64,000 bases of DNA from CBDDHT01 sp965227905. GTDB lineage: Bacteria > Pseudomonadota > Alphaproteobacteria > Rhizobiales > Methyloligellaceae. Position 1 is the first letter of the stretch. The number at the start of each line of letters is the position of its first letter. Below, one piece after another: positions 37,458-45,691 of the stretch. A model generated the notes under the pieces. That model did not search any database and had not been told where the DNA came from. It saw only the letters and a list, made by a program, of their open reading frames with translations. Made by a program: the position numbers and the translations under genes. Location of the stretch: NCBI GenBank assembly GCA_965227905.1, contig OZ245780.1, positions 3,782,001 to 3,846,000 of the forward strand, written 5' to 3'.

Positions 37458-38384
37458 ATGCCGCTCAGTCCGGCTGATATGTTCGCCGCCATGGCACGCC
37501 GACTCGATACCGTCCGAAGGGTACAGACACTGCGCCGCCGCGTCGCAAAATGGCGCGAGGAAGGCCAGACCATCGGGCTTGTCCCGACCATGGGAGCCCT
37601 GCACGAAGGCCATCTCTCCCTGGTCAAATTGTCACTCAAGAAGACGGACAAGACGATTGTCACGATTTTCGTCAATCCGACACAGTTCGCACCGGGTGAG
37701 GATCTGGACCGCTACCCACGCAACGAGACCAGCGACAGGGCCCAGCTTTCGAAACTCGGGATCGATCTCATCTATGCGCCCTCGCCCGACGAGATGTATC
37801 CGCAGGACTTTTCGACACTCGTCCATGTCGGCGGACTAGGCGAAGGCTTGTGCGGCGTGTCGCGGCCCCACTTCTTCGGCGGCGTTGCGACCGTGGTCTC
37901 GAAGCTGCTGTTACAAGCGCTTCCCGACATCGCTATCTTCGGCCAGAAAGACTATCAGCAGCTGCTGGTCATCAAACGAATGGTACGCGACCTCAACATT
38001 CCGGTATCCATCGTTGGCGGCCCGACCGTGCGCGAAAAGGACGGCCTGGCACTCTCGTCACGCAATCAGTATCTGACGAAAGAACAACGCGTGACCGCGC
38101 CGATACTCTATCGGACGATCAAGGACGTTGCGACAGACATAGGGAATGGTCGTGTGGTGGAAGATGCCCTTGCTTCGGCAAAGGCCAGACTGGAGGGCAG
38201 CGGTTTCGATCTCGACTATCTGCAGGTCTGCAGTGCCTACGATCTAACGCCGCTAGAGGAGGATGTCACGGAACAGGCCCGGGTCTTCATCGCCGCAAAT
38301 CTTGGCAAGACCCGCCTGATCGACAATGTGGCGGTGCCACCGCGCAAGAAGCAAACCAAACCGACAAAATGGATGCTGTATTAA
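37458..38384 (+). CDS. panC: PanC, pantothenate synthetase
   Basis: A 308-residue ligase that joins pantoate and beta-alanine with ATP in the last step of vitamin B5 synthesis. The nucleotidyl-transferase motifs are complete: PTMGALHEGHLSL with HxGH-type HEGH, FVNPTQFAPGEDLDRYPR, IFGQKDYQQLLVI, and LALSSRNQYL equivalent to KMSKS. The N-terminus is uncertain; ATGs 21 and 33 bases downstream would trim a leader that is not conserved in the family. No panB is adjacent. A hairpin follows the stop directly. Confidence 0.96.
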   Translation: MPLSPADMFAAMARRLDTVRRVQTLRRRVAKWREEGQTIGLVPTMGALHEGHLSLVKLSLKKTDKTIVTIFVNPTQFAPGEDLDRYPRNETSDRAQLSKLGIDLIYAPSPDEMYPQDFSTLVHVGGLGEGLCGVSRPHFFGGVATVVSKLLLQALPDIAIFGQKDYQQLLVIKRMVRDLNIPVSIVGGPTVREKDGLALSSRNQYLTKEQRVTAPILYRTIKDVATDIGNGRVVEDALASAKARLEGSGFDLDYLQVCSAYDLTPLEEDVTEQARVFIAANLGKTRLIDNVAVPPRKKQTKPTKWMLY

Positions 38385-38424
38385 TCGCTCCGACCGCAAT
38401 CTAAGAGGATCGAAGGCGGAGCGA
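38385..38424. terminator. Hairpin between convergent panC and the DUF1127 gene
   Basis: TCGCTCCG (38385-38392), immediately after the panC TAA, pairs perfectly with CGGAGCGA (38417-38424); a further GG/CC extends the stem after a mismatch. It stands between convergent stops and may serve both. T-runs are absent. Confidence 0.5.
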
Positions 38425-38444
38425 CCAATCAGCTTACAGTCCGA

Positions 38445-38690
38445 CTAAAACGCGTTGACGCCCTTGTCGGCGACTCTTCGGATCTCGGCGATCTTTTGGC
38501 TATCATAGCCAAGATCTGTCAGGGCCGAATCGTTCAGATTGGCGAGATGGGCGTATGCCACTCGAACGCCATGGTCAGCACGACCCGCGAAGAAATGCTT
38601 GAAACCTCGGACGAGGAAATCCAGCGGTGATTTGCCGGATGTGCCTGTGCCAAACTGGCCGGCGTCTGTCATCGTTGCGTGTGCTGCCAT
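38445..38690 (-). CDS. DUF1127-type small protein
   Basis: An 81-residue protein whose C-terminal 35-40 residues show the DUF1127/YjiS pattern: helical VAYAHLANLNDSALTDLGYDSQKI followed by a short basic tail. Small DUF1127 proteins in alphaproteobacteria have been linked to RNA turnover and phosphate or carbon adaptation; no specific role can be read here. The N-terminal half is low in conservation and Gly/Thr-rich. The gene is single, with the panC hairpin as its likely terminator. Confidence 0.83.
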   Translation of the reverse strand: MAAHATMTDAGQFGTGTSGKSPLDFLVRGFKHFFAGRADHGVRVAYAHLANLNDSALTDLGYDSQKIAEIRRVADKGVNAF

Positions 38691-39139
38691 CGTTCATCTC
38701 CTTGAAATTGAACCGCCGTCTCGGCGCAGGCTGCATCCGGGCAGCGGTTCGTGTTGACACAGAGATAAGCGCGCTTCTTCGACTTAGGTAGGATGCCTTC
38801 CGCATCGCAGCATTGCAGTTTTCGCATATGTGAATATGGCTGGCTTGTTAACGAATCAGCTGAGAACCCAAAGCCGAGGCCGGTTTGAAACGCTTGGAAA
38901 TTCGCTCCCAAACATGCACCCACAGCCGCGATGTGATCAGGCTGAAACGCTAAATCTCACGAATTGGTGGACATCGACCGGATCCAGAAACGAATGGCGC
39001 AAAACCCCAATTTCTGCACGTTCACGCAAGCCGCTTACAACGATCACGAATTCTCACAAACGCTCCACCTCCACTAGAATACCGTCCGTGGACTGTTATT
39101 TAATGGCGGAACCGAACATCCCCGAGGAGCAGAAGTCCG
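38691..39139. other. Intergenic region between divergent DUF1127 and YHS genes
   Basis: About 450 bases. An open frame across 38830-39150 lacks a credible ribosome site and reads as Arg/Ser/Thr-rich noise, so I do not call it. The region should contain both divergent promoters, and CGAGGAGCAGAAGTCCG just before 39140 supplies the YHS ribosome site. No RNA gene is recognisable. Confidence 0.5.
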
Positions 39140-39667
39140 ATGAACCTTAAACAGTTCGCACTCGCCGGCGTCTTGGCCGCAATGATCTCAAGCCCGGCGC
39201 TCGCCGGCCCCCAGTTTGTCGATAAGAGCGGATATGCCGTCAGCGGCTATGACGTGGTCGCTTATTGGAACCTCAAGCAGGTCCCCGTCGGCCAATCTCA
39301 GCCCAAAGCAGTACCGGGCAAAAAAGCGTTCACTGTCGAACATAACGGTGCCAAATGGGCCTTCTCGACAGCGGCCAACCGCGACGCTTTCTCTAAGAAC
39401 CCCGCAAAATACGCACCTGCCTATGATGGCCATTGTGCCTATGGTGCCGCCCAGGGTGGCAAGGTACCAGGCAATCCCAATCTCTGGCGCATCGTCGACG
39501 ACAAGCTCTATTTGAACATCACACCGAATGTCGTGGGCTTCTGGGAGAAAGACGTCCCCGGTCATATCGTGACGGCCAATAAGAACTGGCCCGGCCTCGA
39601 GCCCAAAGAGTCTCCGAACCGCAACGCGCCCAATTTCGACAGCTCCAGCGCGCCCATTGCGCAATAG
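39140..39667 (+). CDS. Exported YHS-domain protein
   Basis: A 175-residue protein with a signal peptide (about residues 1-22, cleavage after ALA) and a YHS domain. GYAVSGYDVVAYWNLK opens the domain and WAFSTAANRDAFSKNPAKYAP, then HCAYGAAQGGKV, complete it. The YHS fold is thought to bind metals and is often fused to or found near copper ATPases. Here it is periplasmic and carries a Pro/Asn-rich tail. It is followed on the same strand by a DUF6969-type gene and a CNPC-repeat protein, suggesting a metal-linked group, which is inference. Confidence 0.88.
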   Translation: MNLKQFALAGVLAAMISSPALAGPQFVDKSGYAVSGYDVVAYWNLKQVPVGQSQPKAVPGKKAFTVEHNGAKWAFSTAANRDAFSKNPAKYAPAYDGHCAYGAAQGGKVPGNPNLWRIVDDKLYLNITPNVVGFWEKDVPGHIVTANKNWPGLEPKESPNRNAPNFDSSSAPIAQ

Positions 39668-39679
39668 TCGAGTCTTTAC

Positions 39680-39727
39680 CGCGCCGCCGCCGAGCACCTA
39701 TTCGAAGGTGACCGGTCTGGCGGCGCG
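39680..39727. terminator. Nested hairpin between the YHS and DUF6969-type genes
   Basis: CGCGCCGCC (39680-39688) pairs with GGCGGCGCG (39719-39727). A second small stem, CACCT/AGGTG (39695-39699 with 39706-39710), nests in its loop. No T-run follows, so it may attenuate or stabilise rather than terminate. Confidence 0.4.
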
Positions 39728-39758
39728 TGTGGTTCGTGATTGAGAGGAAGAGGCCCCT

Positions 39759-40523
39759 ATGGAAATCGATTTCACAAAACTGCCCAATAGCAGACTCATC
39801 GACATGTCGCGTGCGGCAGATGAGGTTCTCGAAGCCTTTCGGGTCTTGGGCAAAAGCGGCGCAAATACGGTCGGACAGGTGCTCGCAAACAATGGCGAGT
39901 TCTTCGAGATGGACCACTATCCCCCCGGCGACATCTACGATCACGAAACCGGATCACAATATTATTACCACGCCCATCGCCCAGAAAGCGGCGAACACGG
40001 CCATTTCCATACGTTTCTGCGGGCCGATGCCATCCCCGATACCATTCAACCTTATCCCTATACAGGGGACGGAGAGCGTCCTCTCGATGACGAGGCCATT
40101 TGCCATCTCGTTGCCATCTCTATGGACAAGGATGGGTTGCCGACAGGGTTGTTTACAACCAATCGCTGGGTCACGGGCGAAACATTCTATGCCGCCGAAG
40201 ACGTCATAGCGCTTCTCGACCGATTTGCGATTGATCAGGCTAACCCCTGTCTGGCCACAAACAATTGGCTGACGGCCATGGTTCGGCTGTTCCGGCCGCA
40301 GATAGAGATGCTTTTGAGGGAACGCGATCTTCGGATCGAGGCCTATCAGGACGACCACCCTGATGGGGACGTTTTCGAAGATGAGGAGTTGGAGGTCACG
40401 TCTGAAGTCGCCATCGATATAGACGAGCAGATCGAACGCATCGACCGGAACCTGGCACAACGGCGCACGATCCAAACCAGTGAAGGTTTGGACGGCACCG
40501 AACAGATGATTGCGGCCGCTTAG
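39759..40523 (+). CDS. DUF6969-type protein of unknown function
   Basis: A 254-residue cytoplasmic protein. The N-terminal helical part (LIDMSRAADEVLEAFRVL) is followed by a His-rich segment with DHYPPGDIYDHETGSQYYYHAH and EHGHFHTF. That His pattern could ligate a metal; I place it in the DUF6969 family on this basis. The middle (GLPTGLFTTNRWVTGETFY) and a very acidic C-terminal tail complete it. No activity is known. Genome context beside the YHS and CNPC-repeat proteins hints at a metal-related role. Confidence 0.75.
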   Translation: MEIDFTKLPNSRLIDMSRAADEVLEAFRVLGKSGANTVGQVLANNGEFFEMDHYPPGDIYDHETGSQYYYHAHRPESGEHGHFHTFLRADAIPDTIQPYPYTGDGERPLDDEAICHLVAISMDKDGLPTGLFTTNRWVTGETFYAAEDVIALLDRFAIDQANPCLATNNWLTAMVRLFRPQIEMLLRERDLRIEAYQDDHPDGDVFEDEELEVTSEVAIDIDEQIERIDRNLAQRRTIQTSEGLDGTEQMIAAA

Positions 40524-40638
40524 TCAGTAAACGGATAGTATTTACACGGAGCATGACTTTAATGTGATTAGAATGTCATTGCCCGATTGCCTAGTTTTTC
40601 CCTGCAGTACTAAGAAAGCCCATAGAGGACATTATCGA

Positions 40639-40887
40639 ATGAGAAAATCTGCCAAAACACTTTTGAGCGCAGCCGCTGCCCTTCCGATTGCCGTTGGCGT
40701 TGCCGCAACGACGCCGGCTTTTGCCGCAAGTCATGCCAAGCCTTGCGCAGCCAAGAAGGCCTGCAACCCGTGTGCAGCTAAGAAAGCTTGCAATCCGTGT
40801 GCAGCCAAAAAATGTAATCCTTGTGCAGCCAAGAAATGTAATCCTTGCGCAGCCAAGAAAGCCTGCAATCCTTGCAAGCCTAAATGA
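40639..40887 (+). CDS. Exported CNPC-repeat cysteine-rich small protein
   Basis: An 82-residue protein. A signal peptide covers about residues 1-30 (cleavage after AFA or AFAA). The mature part is almost entirely the repeat CNPCAAKK or a variant: five CNPC motifs at residues 42-45, 51-54, 59-62, 67-70 and 76-79, and 11 cysteines in all. The spaced CxxC pairs on a Lys/Ala scaffold suggest binding of a soft metal such as copper or zinc, or a redox buffer, in the periplasm. I do not recognise a named family. The ATG lies about 12 bases after GAGG, and a strong terminator follows the gene. Confidence 0.85.
   Translation: MRKSAKTLLSAAAALPIAVGVAATTPAFAASHAKPCAAKKACNPCAAKKACNPCAAKKCNPCAAKKCNPCAAKKACNPCKPK
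40744..40883 (+). repeat. Coding tandem repeat of the CNPC protein
   Basis: Imperfect 24- and 27-base units with cores such as TGTGCAGCCAAGAAA alternate through the mature region. They vary at third codon positions, which indicates selection on the protein rather than recent DNA slippage. Confidence 0.7.
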
Positions 40888-40943
40888 TTTATCCTCGCTG
40901 AGGATTCGTTTTTCGAACGGATCGCAGCGAGATTTGCGTTTCG

Positions 40944-40978
40944 AGAAAGCCGGGCTTCGTGCCCGGCTTTCTTGTTTT
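40944..40978 (+). terminator. Rho-independent terminator after the CNPC-repeat gene
   Basis: AGAAAGCCGGGC pairs with GCCCGGCTTTCT across the loop TTCGT, followed by TGTTTT. The 12-base perfect stem makes this one of the clearest terminators in the window. Confidence 0.92.
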
Positions 40979-41088
40979 ACGTGGCCGACGCGCACGCCCA
41001 GCCGCGCCCTGCTCTGACAAGGATCAATGCACTACGTCTCGCTGCCCCCTCTATTCGTTGTGCCATCAGCAGAAGATGAGAGGGGTTC

Positions 41089-41571
41089 ATGCGAACACTC
41101 ATCCTGTTTTACTCACGGTCAGGAACGACGGCGGCAGCTGCGTACTGTCTTGCCGAGCAACTCGATGCAGACGTCGGTGAAATTGTGTGCGACCGCTATC
41201 ACTTTCCATTTCTTGGATACGCCCGGGCAGGACACGACAGCCTGAAGCGCGTGCTGCCGCCGATCACAGTCTCAACAGAGAATATCGCATCCTATGACCG
41301 ATTGATCCTGGGCACGCCAATCTGGACCAGCTATCCGTCGACACCGATGCGTGCGTTCCTGTCACAGAATACGGACTGGCCAGAACGCATTGCAGTTTTC
41401 GTGACCTATGGCGGCCACTCGCAACCCGACAAGGCGCTCGAAGAAATGGAATCGATGCTGCCGACGGAAGCCGAGGCGCGCGTCGCACTGCATGCGGACG
41501 ACATCAAGGGAGGACGAATTCTCGATAATGCCGCCGAATTCATCGAGCGGCGTTCCAACAGCGCATCTTAG
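41089..41571 (+). CDS. Flavodoxin-fold protein
   Basis: A 160-residue flavodoxin-like protein. The FMN phosphate loop is at the N-terminus (LFYSRSGTTAAAA, matching T/SxTGxT-type loops). LILGTPIWTSYPSTPMRAFL lies in the middle, and VFVTYGGHSQPDKALEEM follows. It probably carries electrons or reduces a quinone, as WrbA- and HemG-like proteins do; the exact role is open. A GAGAGGGG ribosome site precedes the ATG. It converges on the secreted hydrolase-like gene with a 9-base gap. Confidence 0.88.
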   Translation: MRTLILFYSRSGTTAAAAYCLAEQLDADVGEIVCDRYHFPFLGYARAGHDSLKRVLPPITVSTENIASYDRLILGTPIWTSYPSTPMRAFLSQNTDWPERIAVFVTYGGHSQPDKALEEMESMLPTEAEARVALHADDIKGGRILDNAAEFIERRSNSAS

Positions 41572-41580
41572 CAGCGGCGA

Positions 41581-42216
41581 CTACCAGTCTGCCGCTGGAA
41601 TCACCCATACAGCGTCGGCTGAAAACAGAAAGCCGTGATTTAGGCCGGTCTCGGTCCGAATCTGCTTGAACCGCGTCGTCCCGGCCGTAAGCACCTCATT
41701 GTCCGGGCAAGGTCCGCCGATCGTATCGCTGTCGTCATAAATCGAGAGAACATGTCCCGTCAGTTTTGGTGCAAAGGTCTTGAGCGGACCTGAACTGCAG
41801 CCGCCGATGATGACCCAGCGGGCATCCGGCTCGGCAAGCATCGTACTGGCCAACATCGCTATGACACCGCCCTTGGAGGCACCAACGACTTTCACGGTCG
41901 AAGGTTTTCTGCCAGTGGCGAGCTCTGCACGGATCAACGCGACGACGTCTTTCGCCGCCTCCATTGGATCGGCATCCGGCCCTCTTTCAGGCGCGCGGAA
42001 ATCCACGCCCTTGCCTAAGGCCACGTGAATGTCCTTGAGATGATAGACACCAAACTTCGGATGCGGCGTACCGTCCTTGTGTTTCTCGTACCAGGCGTTG
42101 TGCAGATAGATGACAAGATCATCATCAGCATGGGCGGACTGGGCGACGCTCATTGCAAGACATATCCAAACGGCGACATGGGTTACTCCCCTGCTCCAGC
42201 GACTTTCGAGTTTCAT
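41581..42216 (-). CDS. Exported alpha/beta-hydrolase-like protein
   Basis: A 211-residue protein with a signal peptide (about residues 1-31, cleavage after AHA). LVIYLHNAWYEKH follows, and VKVVGASKGGVIAML has the nucleophile elbow GxSxG with Ser. A late IGGCSSGPLKTF and a final Asn-His (GLNHGFLF) could supply the catalytic His. This fits a small periplasmic esterase or acylhydrolase. The second ATG was chosen because the first adds five residues without a better ribosome site. Confidence 0.76.
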   Translation of the reverse strand: MKLESRWSRGVTHVAVWICLAMSVAQSAHADDDLVIYLHNAWYEKHKDGTPHPKFGVYHLKDIHVALGKGVDFRAPERGPDADPMEAAKDVVALIRAELATGRKPSTVKVVGASKGGVIAMLASTMLAEPDARWVIIGGCSSGPLKTFAPKLTGHVLSIYDDSDTIGGPCPDNEVLTAGTTRFKQIRTETGLNHGFLFSADAVWVIPAADW

Positions 42217-42261
42217 CGAATGTGATCCCATCGTGCAGGCTCACTCACCAAACCGGAAAGT

Positions 42262-42334
42262 CCCGGACTTGATCCGGGACCCGGGGCGACACGACCAATC
42301 TTTCAGTTAGCCCTGGGCCCCGGATCAAGTCCGG
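42262..42334. repeat. Imperfect palindrome with CCGGACTTGATCCGGGG arms
   Basis: CCGGACTTGATCCGGG in the left arm (42263-42278) recurs inverted in the right arm as CCCCGGATCAAGTCCGG (42318-42334). The flanking ACCCGGGG and CCCTGGG also pair. This core is a well-known dispersed intergenic palindrome type in alphaproteobacteria. It lies between the starts and ends of minus-strand genes and has no ORF. Confidence 0.72.
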
Positions 42335-42383
42335 TGCGTTATGGGTTCGATGAGAATCAGGATATCCCTCGCCCGTTGGAAAT

Positions 42384-43568
42384 TCACATCTGTTCGGCGA
42401 CGCCGTGCTTGATGGCATGTTTGGCAATATTCAACTGATGGATTTGAGATGTCCCCTCAAAAATACGAAGCAGACGAACATCGCGAAACAGGCGCGCGAT
42501 AGGATGGCTCTCCATATAGCCCATTCCACCCAGAATCTGCACAGCCTGATCGGCAATACGCCAGACCATCTCGGAGGCAAACAGTTTCGCGCAGGCGATA
42601 TCGATGAAGGGGATCGGACCGGCATCAAATTTCCGGGCAACCTCGAGTGTCAGCGCTTTAGCCGCTGCCAGTTCCGAGCGCCCCTGGCCCACCATTGTCT
42701 GGATGGCCTGGAAGTCGGCAATCGGCTGACCGAACTGCTGACGTTGTTTCGCATAGGCGATGGTCTCGTCGAGGATTCTGATACCCTGGCCGACACAGGT
42801 TGCAGCGACATGGGTGCGCGCATGATTGATCCCGCGCAGCGCCATCTTCAGCCCATTGCCGGTTTTGCCGCCAAGCAAGGCATCTTCGCTAACGGCGCAA
42901 TTCTCGAAGAAGATCTCGGATACATGGGAGCCACGCTGCCCCATCATCCGCTCGCGGGGTCCCGGCGTGAGCCCTGCCGTTCCCTTCTCCACCAGGAACA
43001 CCGACATCTCTTTCTTGCCGTTCGCTTCCTCTCCGGTCACAGCCATGACGACGAACAGATCCGCATCCGGTGCGTTGGTGATGTAGCGCTTGATGCCGTT
43101 GATGACGTATCCGGCGTCTGTGCGCTCCGCCGTTGTCTCGAGTGCACTGGCATCGGAGCCAACATTGCGCTCGGTCAGGCAGAAAGCACCCGTGATCGCA
43201 CCGGTCGCCATGCCGGGCAGACATTGCGCTTTTTGTGTCTCGGAACCGTAATCGAGGATCATCTGGGAGCAGAGGCCGATGGTGGTGGAGAAGCGCGAAC
43301 GGAAAACCGCGCTTGGCTGGGTAAACTCGAAAGTCAGTCTCACCTGCTGTTCCTGGGTCAATCCAAGTCCAGACCATTTCTTTGGCAGACTGATTCCGAA
43401 CAATCCGATTTTCCGGATCTGTTCGACGATGTCTTCCGGGATTTCATCAGTCTCTTCGACCACGTCCTCGGCCGGACGGAGGACATTTTGAGAGAAATCC
43501 CGAACCGTCTTCAGATAGCTCTCGAAATCATCGACTTCCGAAACGACTGCTCCAGCAACGTCTTGCAA
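42384..43568 (-). CDS. Acyl-CoA dehydrogenase
   Basis: A 394-residue FAD enzyme of beta-oxidation or branched-chain catabolism. FAD- and substrate-binding motifs are present: GAFCLTERNVGSDASAL, RYITNAPDADLFVVMAV, and the C-terminal VQILGGMGYMESHPIARLFRD plus IFEGTSQIHQL. The active-site Glu is most likely in RIFEGTS. The frame opens further, but a TTG at 43568 preceded by AGGGAAACAG gives the family-like N-terminus. The precise chain specificity cannot be read from the sequence. Confidence 0.95.
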   Translation of the reverse strand: MQDVAGAVVSEVDDFESYLKTVRDFSQNVLRPAEDVVEETDEIPEDIVEQIRKIGLFGISLPKKWSGLGLTQEQQVRLTFEFTQPSAVFRSRFSTTIGLCSQMILDYGSETQKAQCLPGMATGAITGAFCLTERNVGSDASALETTAERTDAGYVINGIKRYITNAPDADLFVVMAVTGEEANGKKEMSVFLVEKGTAGLTPGPRERMMGQRGSHVSEIFFENCAVSEDALLGGKTGNGLKMALRGINHARTHVAATCVGQGIRILDETIAYAKQRQQFGQPIADFQAIQTMVGQGRSELAAAKALTLEVARKFDAGPIPFIDIACAKLFASEMVWRIADQAVQILGGMGYMESHPIARLFRDVRLLRIFEGTSQIHQLNIAKHAIKHGVAEQM

Positions 43569-43675
43569 TGGTCTGTTTCCCTGTTTCTTTTGCCTGTGCC
43601 GAGGCACCTTGCCACTATCGGTGTGTCGGACCGTTATGGCAGGAATTGAAAACGGTCACCATAGCTGGCGCAATC

Positions 43676-44179
43676 TCAAGGCTGGCCCAGTTGCCGTTGC
43701 AACATCTTTGTGACGATTTGGACTTCCTCCGCCGTCAGGCGGCCATGATTGCCGAGAAACACTTCGATGTCCCGGCCGGTATAGCGCCCCATGAGCCTGC
43801 CATCGCGCATGATCAGCCAGATCCGGGCGAGTTTCACAGCCGGCTCATGGCAGAGAGTACATTTCTTCTGATAGATCCACCCCGTCGTCATCATCGCTGC
43901 GAAGTGGTCGACCAGGGCACGGATTTCGGCGCTCGTCAGATTGGTGCCGCGGTGACCATCAAGTAGCGCGGAGAGTTCCTCTCCGGTTTCGATGCCGATA
44001 ACGACATCGCCCTGCGACTTCAACTGGGCACGCGCAAACGCGCTTGCATGGGGCTCATGACAACGCGTGCACCGGCTCTCGTATAGCGCATGAGGATCGA
44101 TGGTTTGGGCGTGAACCGGCAACCCGCCAAGCAGGACTGCCAATGCGACTAACAACAAGCCAAGACATCTGCGGATCAT
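43676..44179 (-). CDS. Exported diheme c-type cytochrome
   Basis: A 167-residue protein with a signal peptide (about residues 1-25, cleavage after HAQ/VHA) and two haem c sites, Cys37-x-x-Cys40-His41 (CTRCHEPH) and Cys107-x-x-Cys110-His111 (CTLCHEPA). Each half is a short class-I-like cytochrome domain, so it probably arose by duplication and works as a periplasmic electron carrier. A perfect FNR/FixK box lies 58 bases upstream, implying expression at low oxygen. No oxidase or reductase partner is adjacent. The ATG was preferred to a TTG 18 bases upstream. Confidence 0.89.
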   Translation of the reverse strand: MIRRCLGLLLVALAVLLGGLPVHAQTIDPHALYESRCTRCHEPHASAFARAQLKSQGDVVIGIETGEELSALLDGHRGTNLTSAEIRALVDHFAAMMTTGWIYQKKCTLCHEPAVKLARIWLIMRDGRLMGRYTGRDIEVFLGNHGRLTAEEVQIVTKMLQRQLGQP

Positions 44180-44236
44180 CGGACCAAGGGTCTCCAAAGA
44201 GGCCCTGAATAAGATCCCATATCGTGATGCTTCGCC

Positions 44237-44250
44237 TTGATCGACATCAA
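44237..44250. promoter_or_regulatory. FNR/FixK-type box
   Basis: TTGAT-CGAC-ATCAA is a perfect match to the FNR/FixK consensus TTGAT-N4-ATCAA. It sits 58 bases upstream of the diheme cytochrome start and 84 bases upstream of the divergent hydrolase start, so it could serve either or both. Confidence 0.75.
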
Positions 44251-44333
44251 ACCCGCGGTGGACAATGGTATCAGCGAACTATGCTATTGCCTCGCAATCG
44301 GTCTCACCATCATTCCATTCCGGGAGCTGCACT

Positions 44334-45254
44334 GTGCCGAACACGCAACATGTCCGAAAAGTCAAAACCGACACCCTGGAGATCGCCTATGAGGATCACG
44401 GGGAGCCTGGAGGCGTCCCTGTCATCTTGCTGCACGGCTTCCCGTATGACGTGCGGGCCTATGACGATGTTGTCGGGCTCATCACGACTGTCGGCAAACG
44501 CGCCGTCGTTCCCTATTTGCGCGGTTATGGCGAAACACGCTTCCTCTCGGACAACACGATCCGATCCGGGCAGCAGGCCGCTCTCGGCCATGATCTGCTT
44601 TCCTTTATGGACGCTCTGGATATCTCCAAAGCGGTGGTCGCCGGTTACGACTGGGGTGGGCGAGCCGCCTGCATCGTATCGGCGCTCTGGCCGGAGCGTG
44701 TCCAGGGGCTCATCACAGGCAACGGCTACAACATTCAGAACATCGCCAGATCGGTTGAGCCAGCGGCGCCACTCGATGAATTCCACTATTGGTACCAGTA
44801 CTATTTCCATACCGAACGCGGACGCGCCGGCTTGACGAAAAATCGCGACGCACTCTGTGAGTTGCTGTGGAACCTCTGGTCACCCACATGGGATTTCGAC
44901 GACGAGACGTTCAACGCAACCGCTGCCTCGTTCGATAATCCCGACTTTGTCGACGTAGTCATTCACTCCTATCGCCACCGCTACGGATATATCGAAGGCG
45001 ATCCGGCCTATGACGAACTGGAAAGGCGTCTCGCCGAGCAGCCGGAGATTACCGTCCCCACAATTTCCCTCCATGGCGAAGACGACGGCGTCATGCCCGA
45101 GGAAGCCTCGGTCCTGCACAAAATCTTCTTCTCTGGAACCTATGACCGGCGTGTGCTGCCGGGCGTAGGGCATAACATTCCGCAGGAGGCATCACTCGCC
45201 GTTGCTGCTGCTGCTCTTGAGCTTTGCGACCCTGACCAAGAATCGTCCACATAA
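44334..45254 (+). CDS. Alpha/beta hydrolase, epoxide hydrolase / haloalkane dehalogenase-like
   Basis: A 306-residue cytoplasmic hydrolase. The oxyanion motif HGFP is at residues 34-37. The nucleophile elbow VVAGYDWGGRAA has Asp106 in place of Ser, as in epoxide hydrolases and (fluoro)haloacid or haloalkane dehalogenases. A HGEDDGVMP segment provides the acid and GVGHNIPQE the His. The lid region is rich in Trp and Tyr (WYQYYFHTERG). The GTG start follows GGGAGCTG; an ATG 69 bases upstream is less likely. The substrate is unknown, with epoxides favoured over halides because no lid-halide Trp motif is certain. Confidence 0.9.
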   Translation: MPNTQHVRKVKTDTLEIAYEDHGEPGGVPVILLHGFPYDVRAYDDVVGLITTVGKRAVVPYLRGYGETRFLSDNTIRSGQQAALGHDLLSFMDALDISKAVVAGYDWGGRAACIVSALWPERVQGLITGNGYNIQNIARSVEPAAPLDEFHYWYQYYFHTERGRAGLTKNRDALCELLWNLWSPTWDFDDETFNATAASFDNPDFVDVVIHSYRHRYGYIEGDPAYDELERRLAEQPEITVPTISLHGEDDGVMPEEASVLHKIFFSGTYDRRVLPGVGHNIPQEASLAVAAAALELCDPDQESST

Positions 45255-45319
45255 TCGCAGTTTGAGGAAAACGCGCCCTGCCCGTTGACATGCACGCCTG
45301 TTTATATAACAGATACGTT

Positions 45320-45691
45320 ATGGAACAACTCAGTTATACAGAGTCCCAACCCAATCTCGATGCCGTTTTCGCGGCACTGGCCGACCCGACGCGGCGCGCC
45401 ATTCTATCGCGTCTTGCCGACGGACAGGCGACCGTCAACGAAATCGCCGCGCCTTTCGAGATCAGCCAACCTGCCGTCTCGCGCCATTTAAAGGTGCTGG
45501 AGCGGGCGGGATTGATCGAGCGCGATGTCGATGAGCAACGCCGCCCTGCCCGTCTCAAAGGCGAGAACATGAAGGCAGCCGTCGACTGGCTGGATGAATT
45601 CCGCGTTTTTTGGGGAACGAGTTTCGACCAGCTCGATGACGTTCTTGAACAGATGAAACAAGCCGAAGCAAAGGAAACAGGCGATGAGTGA
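45320..45691 (+). CDS. ArsR-family winged-helix regulator
   Basis: A 123-residue ArsR-type repressor (LADPTRRAILSRLADGQATV; recognition region ISQPAVSRHLKVLERAGLI). It lacks any cysteine, so it is not a metal sensor. Its gene overlaps the start of an AHSA1/SRPBCC gene. This regulator-SRPBCC pairing is widespread and usually means co-regulation of a small-ligand-binding protein. The ATG was chosen because it opens at the conserved helix; upstream residues look non-coding. Confidence 0.92.
   Translation: MEQLSYTESQPNLDAVFAALADPTRRAILSRLADGQATVNEIAAPFEISQPAVSRHLKVLERAGLIERDVDEQRRPARLKGENMKAAVDWLDEFRVFWGTSFDQLDDVLEQMKQAEAKETGDE

Noticed and set aside
38830..39150. 106-residue open frame upstream of the YHS gene
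   Set aside because: Arg/Ser/Thr-rich, no ribosome site and overlaps the real YHS start.
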